Source of the DNA: Linanthus parryae
Lineage: Eukaryota > Streptophyta > Magnoliopsida > Ericales > Polemoniaceae
Length of the DNA: 64,000 bases
Reading direction: 5' to 3'
Assembly (NCBI GenBank): GCA_023055425.1
Contig: JALGPY010000002.1
Coordinates: forward strand, 137,697,927 to 137,761,926
Numbering within the stretch: position 1 is the first letter of the stretch; the number at the start of each line of letters is the position of its first letter. Position numbers and translations under genes: made by a program. The notes beneath the pieces were generated by a model, which was not told the DNA's origin, did no database searches, and saw nothing but the letters and a program-made list of their open reading frames with translations. Of this stretch, positions 58,896 through 64,000 are shown piece by piece.

Positions 58896-60328
58896 TGTAG
58901 GGTTTTGATTCATGGATCGCACAACGGAAGCATAATCAAACATAAAACCATGCAAAACCCTCCAAGGATCACAAGTCAAGAGACATAACGATGGTAACGG
59001 TTAGAAATCATAAACACACCTTTGGGTTCTCCTTGATGACTTCAAACGCGAATAATGTCACGTTCTCTATAGTTGATCCACGCCTAGAGTTGATCCTAGA
59101 TCTCCCAACTCCTTTGGTGCTAGCCCGGAATAGGAAGAGGAAGAAGAAATCACGCAAAACGAGACCCAAAGGAGGGTCTCGGCCTCCTTTGGCCGACGGG
59201 GACGGGGCGGCGGCAAGGGGGCGGTTCGGGCCTCCTTGTTGCTTGCTCCCTCTCCTTTTGTTCTCTCCCACTCTTGTTATGTTCACTTAATGAGCATAAG
59301 TTATGTGGGAAGGAAGGAAGGAAGCTCCTTTATATAGTCCAACAACTCCTTGTTAACTACCTAAAGGACTTATTCTAGTCCTACTAGAATTCAATTTAGT
59401 CCCTTCCTTGCAAATTAGTCCCTACTAAGTTTGCAAGGTTTTGCAAAGTGATCCTTCTAATTAATTAATCCAATTAATTAATTCCCAGATCTAGTTCAAC
59501 TCTATATAGCGTGTGACCCCATAGGTTCTATCTAGTTGGTAGCAACTATTTGCTAATGTGGAGCGGTCTCTAGCAAAACATCCATTCTAGCCAACTAATA
59601 GAATAGTCATCTTGACAACCTTTGTACAAGTAATTGTCTCATCCCTTTGTCCTCATATCCGGATTGGACACGAGACATACAAGTCACACTCGTATATCCA
59701 ATCCATAGTTTTTCGATCCATGGGAATAGCCTTATTCGTGCAAATAACATCAATATCCCATATTGATTTATTTGAGTCTGGTCAGACATTCTATAAGCAC
59801 TATCCCTCGAGTGGCCTAGGATATTTGCTCCCGTTATGTGGGAGGGACAAATCCTATCTACGTCCACTACGATCTCTAAGCTTTCTTCTCATTGTATCTA
59901 GTACACGCCTTTATAACTACCCAGTTACGGTGTAGCGTTTAACGCTACCAAGATCACAATGATCCACAACTAGAATATCTAGTGACTTCAAGTCTAAGGA
60001 TGACAATACCATTGCACCGCGAGAAGCGCTTGTGACTTAACATAACGTGTATGTAGCCTTCTCGGTGATGGGTCAATCCAGTGCAACATTCCGTAATGCA
60101 CACCTATGTGTTGGATCGTGATATCTCCTTATCAATCCAACCCCATACTAGTCTATAGATGATTGTCCCATTAATCATTATACTTGACTAGGGATATTTA
60201 AGATAAACAACACAATTGCAAATCTAAGGACTTCATTATATTAAATATCCAACAAATAATAAATGAATTTTCTAGCCATATACAAATTCATACTAAACTA
60301 GATTGCCTCTAGGGCATCTATTCCAACA
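58896..60328 (-). repeat. Shared LTR between copia B and copia C
   Basis: 1433 bp. Left neighbour is B's primer site (GTGGTATCAGAGCC on the minus strand); right neighbour is C's purine tract (AAGTGGGAGAC). TATATAAAGG box near 59329-59338 on the minus strand. Confidence 0.95.
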
Positions 60329-60342
60329 GTCTCCCACTTGCA

Positions 60343-63300
60343 CTAGAGCCAATCTGGCGCATCTCGTATGCCCATACTCCTAGTGTGCCCTTCATGCTTC
60401 CACTGCGTGAGAGGCTTTGTAAGCGGGTCTGACAGATTATCATCTGTAGGAATCTTGCATATCCGAACGTCTCCTCTATCGATAATATCTCGAATCAGAT
60501 GAAACTTCCTGAGCACGTGCTTGGACTTCTGGTGCGATCTGGGTTCCTTTGATTGCGCGATCGCCCCAGTGTTGTCACAGAACAACTCAACTGGATCCGC
60601 AATGCTAGGGACCACAGCAAGTTCAGAAAAAAAATTTCTGATCCAAATAGCCTCCTTTGCTGCGCCATTTGCAGCAATGTACTCAGCCTCTGTTGTAGAA
60701 TCAGCTACCGTCTCTTGCTTGGAACTCTTCCAGCTCACCGCTGCTCCATTCAGGCAAAATACATATCCCGATTGTGATCTAAAGTCATCTCTGTCGATTT
60801 GGAAGCTTGCATCAGTGTAACCCCTTACACGCAACTCTTCCTCACCGCCAAATATCAAGAAAGCATCCTTAGTTCTTCTCAAGTACTTTAGGATGTTCTT
60901 GACTGCAATCCAGTGACTCTCACCCGGATTGGATTGGTATCTGCTTGTCATACTCAAGGCATATGACACATCTGGTCTAGTACATAACATGGCGTACATG
61001 ATAGATCCTATGGCCGAGGCATAGGGGATTCTACTCATCCGTTCCTTCTCAATCTCATTGGAAGGACAACCACTCTTCGAAAGAGTGATTCCATGTGACA
61101 TGGGCAAGAATCCTTCTTGGAATCTTGCATTTTGAACCGTTTCAACACCTTGTCAATATATGTACTTTGAATTAGGCCTATCAACCTCTTAGATCTATCT
61201 CTATAGATATTTATACCGAGTATATAGGCTGCTTCCCCTAAGTCCTTCATTGAGAAACACTTTCCTAGCCAATCTTTCACAGATTGTAGCATGGGAATGT
61301 CATTTCCAATGAGTAGTATGTCATCCACATACAAGACCAGAAAAGCTACAGAGCTCCCACTAACCTTCTTGTAGACACAAGACTCATCTTCGTTTCTGAT
61401 GAAGCCAAACTCTTTGACCACTTCATCAAAACGTCGATTCCAACTCCTAGAAGCTTGCTTCAATCCATAAATGGACCGTTGCAGCTTACAGACTTTGTTG
61501 GCTTGCTTTGGATCTTCAAAACCCTCCGGCTGTATCATATACACGTCCTCGAGGAGATTCCCATAAAGGAATGCTGTTTTGACATCCATCTGCCAAATAT
61601 CATAGTCGTGGTATGCTGCAATCGCAAGTAGGATTCGGATGGATTTGGTCATAGCGACTGGTGAAAAGGTTTCATCATAGTCAATACCATGAGTCTGTCT
61701 AAATCCTTTAGCCACCAATCGGCCCTTATAGGTAATCACATTACCATCCATGTCGATCTTCTTCTTGAAGACCCACTTGCACCCTATGGGCCGCGACCCA
61801 TCGGGTGGTTCCACCAAAGTCCATACTTTGTTGGTATACATGGATTCCATCTCGGATCTTATGGCTTCCAGCCACTTCTGAGAGTCTGGGCCACTCATGG
61901 CCTCCTCATAGGTAGTAGGCTCATCATCTATGAGCATCGTGTCACCAGAATCAGTTACGAGAAGTCCATACCTCTCGGGTTCCTGGCGCACTCTACTAGA
62001 TCTACGAAGCTCTTGTGTTACCTGAACAGGTTTCTCCACAACTGCTTGTGGTTCCTGTTCATGTTCCATAATCGGTTCAGTGATTTGTGGTTCTTGAACC
62101 TCTTCAAGTTCTACATTCCTCCCACTTGCTTCTTTAGAGACAAATTCTCTTTCTAGAAATACACCGGTCCGAGCAACAAACACTTTGTTCTCGGTTGGAT
62201 TGTAGAAGTAGTAACCCTTAGTTTCCTTAGGGTACCCCACAAATTTACACTTATCCGATTTAGGCCCTAGCTTGTCTGATTGTAAACGTTTTACATAGAC
62301 ATCGCAGCCCCAAATTCTCATGAACGACAGCGTAGGACGCCTCCCACTCCACATCTCATATGGTGTCTTCATGACTGATTTGGATGGAACACGGTTAATG
62401 GTGAAAGCTGCACTTAATAGAGCGTAGCCCCAAAATGACAATGGAAGATCGGTTTGACACATCATAGATCGAACCATATCCAATAGGGTTCGATTCCTCC
62501 TTTCGGACACGCCATTCCATTGTGGCGTTCCGGGTGGAGTGAGTTGGGACACAATCCCACACTCTATAAGATAGTCGTCAAACTCTTGGCTTAAGTATTC
62601 TCCTCCACGATCCGATCGTAGAGTCTTTATACTTTTTCCAAGTTGCTTCTCTACTTCATTCTTGAATTCTTTGAACACTTCAAAGGATTCGGATTTTGCC
62701 CTCATAAGGTACACAAATCCATATCTACTGTAATCATCAGTAAAAGTAATGAAGTAGACATAACCACCTCTGGCAGGCGTGGAAAATGGCCCACACACAT
62801 CGGTATGTATGAGCGCCAATTGCTCACTAGTCCTCTCACCTTTCTTATTGAAAGGGGACTTTGTCATTTTTCCCAATAAACAAGCCTCACATGTCTCATA
62901 TGATTCAAAACAAAATGAGTCTAGTAATCCATCCTTATGGAGTCTTGATACACGTTTCTCATTTGTGTGGCCTAAACGATAGTGCCATAAATAAGCTGGA
63001 TTTAAATCATTTATTTTAATCCGCTTGGTATTAATGTTGTAGACAGGATTGCTTAGATCAAGGACATAAAGTCCATTAAATAATTGCGCACTAAAATAGT
63101 GAATATTATTCAAATAAAAGGAAGAACAATTGTTCTTTATTGAAATAATAAAACCATCCTTGTCCAAACAAGAAATAGAAATAATGTTTCTGCTCATAGC
63201 AGGCACAAAATAGCAATTATTTAATTCTAAAACTAATCCTGAAGGCAGAGATAGCTCGCACACGTCTATGGCCAACGCAGCAACCTTTGCTCCATTCCCA

Positions 63301-64000
63301 ACGCGTAGATCTACCTCTCCTTTAGCCAATCTTCTACTTCTCTTTAGATCCTGCATATTTCGACAAATATGAGATCCACATCCAGTATCTAATACCCATG
63401 ATGTAGAGACAGTTAAATTGACATCTACAACAAAAATACCTGGTGGTGGTGGAATCACTATTCCAAGCCTCTTGTCCTCCAGATATTTTGGGCAGTTCCT
63501 CCTCCAGTGTCCAGGCTGACTGCAATAGTGACACTCACCTTTAGTCACGGCCTTGGCAATGCCACCAACAGGCTTAAGGGCAGGTTCCTTGGACTTGGCA
63601 ACTGACTTGCCTTTTCCCTTGGAGGAAAAGGCAAACCTTTTGCCCTTTCCTTTCTGTACCATCATAATGGCCTTGCCCTTACCCTTGTTGATGCTCTGTT
63701 CAGCCGTCCTCAACATATTGAGCAAATCTGGCAGTGGTTTAACGATCTCGTTCATGTTATAGTTCATAATGAACTGTCCATAACTCTCGGGCAACGATTG
63801 CAACACGAGATTGGTTGCAAACTCTTGGCCGACCGGGAACCCTAGTCGGGCGAGATTCTCCAAGTATCCGATCATTCGGAGTACATGGGGTCCCACCGGG
63901 TTCCCTTCTGCCATATGACATTTGAACAGTGCCTTTGAGACCTCATACCTCTCTACCCTCGCCTGCTCTTGGAAGAGCTGCTTTAGATGTTCGATCATAT
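60343..64000 (-). pseudogene. Copia C gag-pol, partial, one frameshift
   Basis: The frame is open from the right edge (gag, ...MIEHLKQLFQ) to 61035 and contains CHYCSQPGHWRRNC, VLDTGCGSH, RSDRGGEY, NGVSERRNR and YVDDILLIGND. Near 61111 one C is missing compared with B (AATCCTTC instead of AATCCCTTC), so the frame turns into a short nonsense tail ending at 61035. The correct frame resumes at 61107 and runs to 60343 with GYTDASFQIDRDDFRSQSGY (RNase H). A single-base deletion is therefore the only defect seen in the part present. The N-terminal gag codons are outside the window. Confidence 0.9.

Larger units (their letters stand above)
53688..60328 (-). mobile_element. Ty1/copia element B (same family as A), 3' end deleted, shares LTR with C
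   Basis: The left edge keeps only the first 43 bases of an LTR (53688-53730). These are joined directly to RNase H sequence that in copy C lies 486 bases inside the element, so about 1.39 kb of LTR and 486 bases of internal DNA are missing. ATCA is common to both sides of the join. The right end is one complete LTR (58896-60328) that serves as the 5' LTR of B and the 3' LTR of C. No LTR, target duplication or host DNA separates the two copies. Confidence 0.9.
58896..64000 (-). mobile_element. Ty1/copia element C, 5' part beyond the window
   Basis: 3' LTR (shared), purine tract, RNase H, reverse transcriptase, integrase, protease and most of gag; the window ends inside gag. Sequence is closer to B than to A (for example both read ACATCGC where A has a 2-base gap, and share the FCFESYETCEAC wording). 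Confidence 0.95.

Noticed and set aside
1..64000. CRISPR arrays, rRNA or tRNA genes, bacterial-type operons
   Set aside because: None seen on either strand; regular repeats present are minisatellites or transposon arrays, and TATCAGAGCC matches are LTR primer sites, not tRNA genes.

Overview
The window looks like a flowering-plant (probably eudicot) nuclear segment dominated by transposable elements. The signs are plant-type L1, Ty1/copia and Ty3/gypsy polyproteins, a gag-only LTR element, a Helitron, several MITE-like inverted repeats, and only two ordinary host-type genes, both on the minus strand and apparently with an intron upstream of the main coding exon. I see no bacterial-style operons, CRISPR arrays, rRNA or tRNA genes.

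Layout. 1-4160: a decayed L1-like LINE on the minus strand, cut by the window edge. 4236-4700: a DNA-transposon-like end. 4700-7798: old non-coding sequence with a minisatellite. 7799-13386: a non-autonomous Helitron on the minus strand with both termini readable (A|TC at 13386, hairpin plus CTAG|T at 7799), carrying what look like captured gene pieces. 13741-15812: two inverted-repeat elements, the second with a foldback MITE nested inside. 16067-16834: a gene for a repeat-rich, highly charged protein with a C-terminal membrane tail, with a probable non-coding first exon at 17490-17720. 18084-23245: a Ty1/copia element with very short (123 bp) LTRs differing at one site and one frameshift in gag. 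26499-28540: a kelch-repeat gene with a probable 5' exon. 28692-30259: more inverted-repeat elements and a tiny tail-only retro-insertion.

30869-53046 is a nest. A Ty3/gypsy element on the minus strand (3' LTR fragment at 30869, pol pieces, gag, tRNA-type PBS, long 5' LTR from 50564) was interrupted twice. One insertion is a gag-only LTR element (31357-38564) with tandem-repeat blocks in its non-coding half. The other is a full Ty1/copia element (copia A, 39031-47504) bounded by a GATAT target duplication. 53688-64000 holds two more copies of the copia A family, B and C, arranged as LTR stub - internal B - one shared LTR - internal C. This is the arrangement expected from unequal recombination between LTRs, followed in B by a deletion with a 4-base overlap at its edges.

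No cooperating gene system is visible: the unit of organisation is nested transposition, recombination and deletion. The strongest observations are the Helitron with apparent captured exons, the copia B/C shared-LTR array, the gag-only element whose promoter-bearing LTR is truncated, an inverted copy of an LTR start directly behind the short-LTR copia, and the tail-anchored repeat protein.
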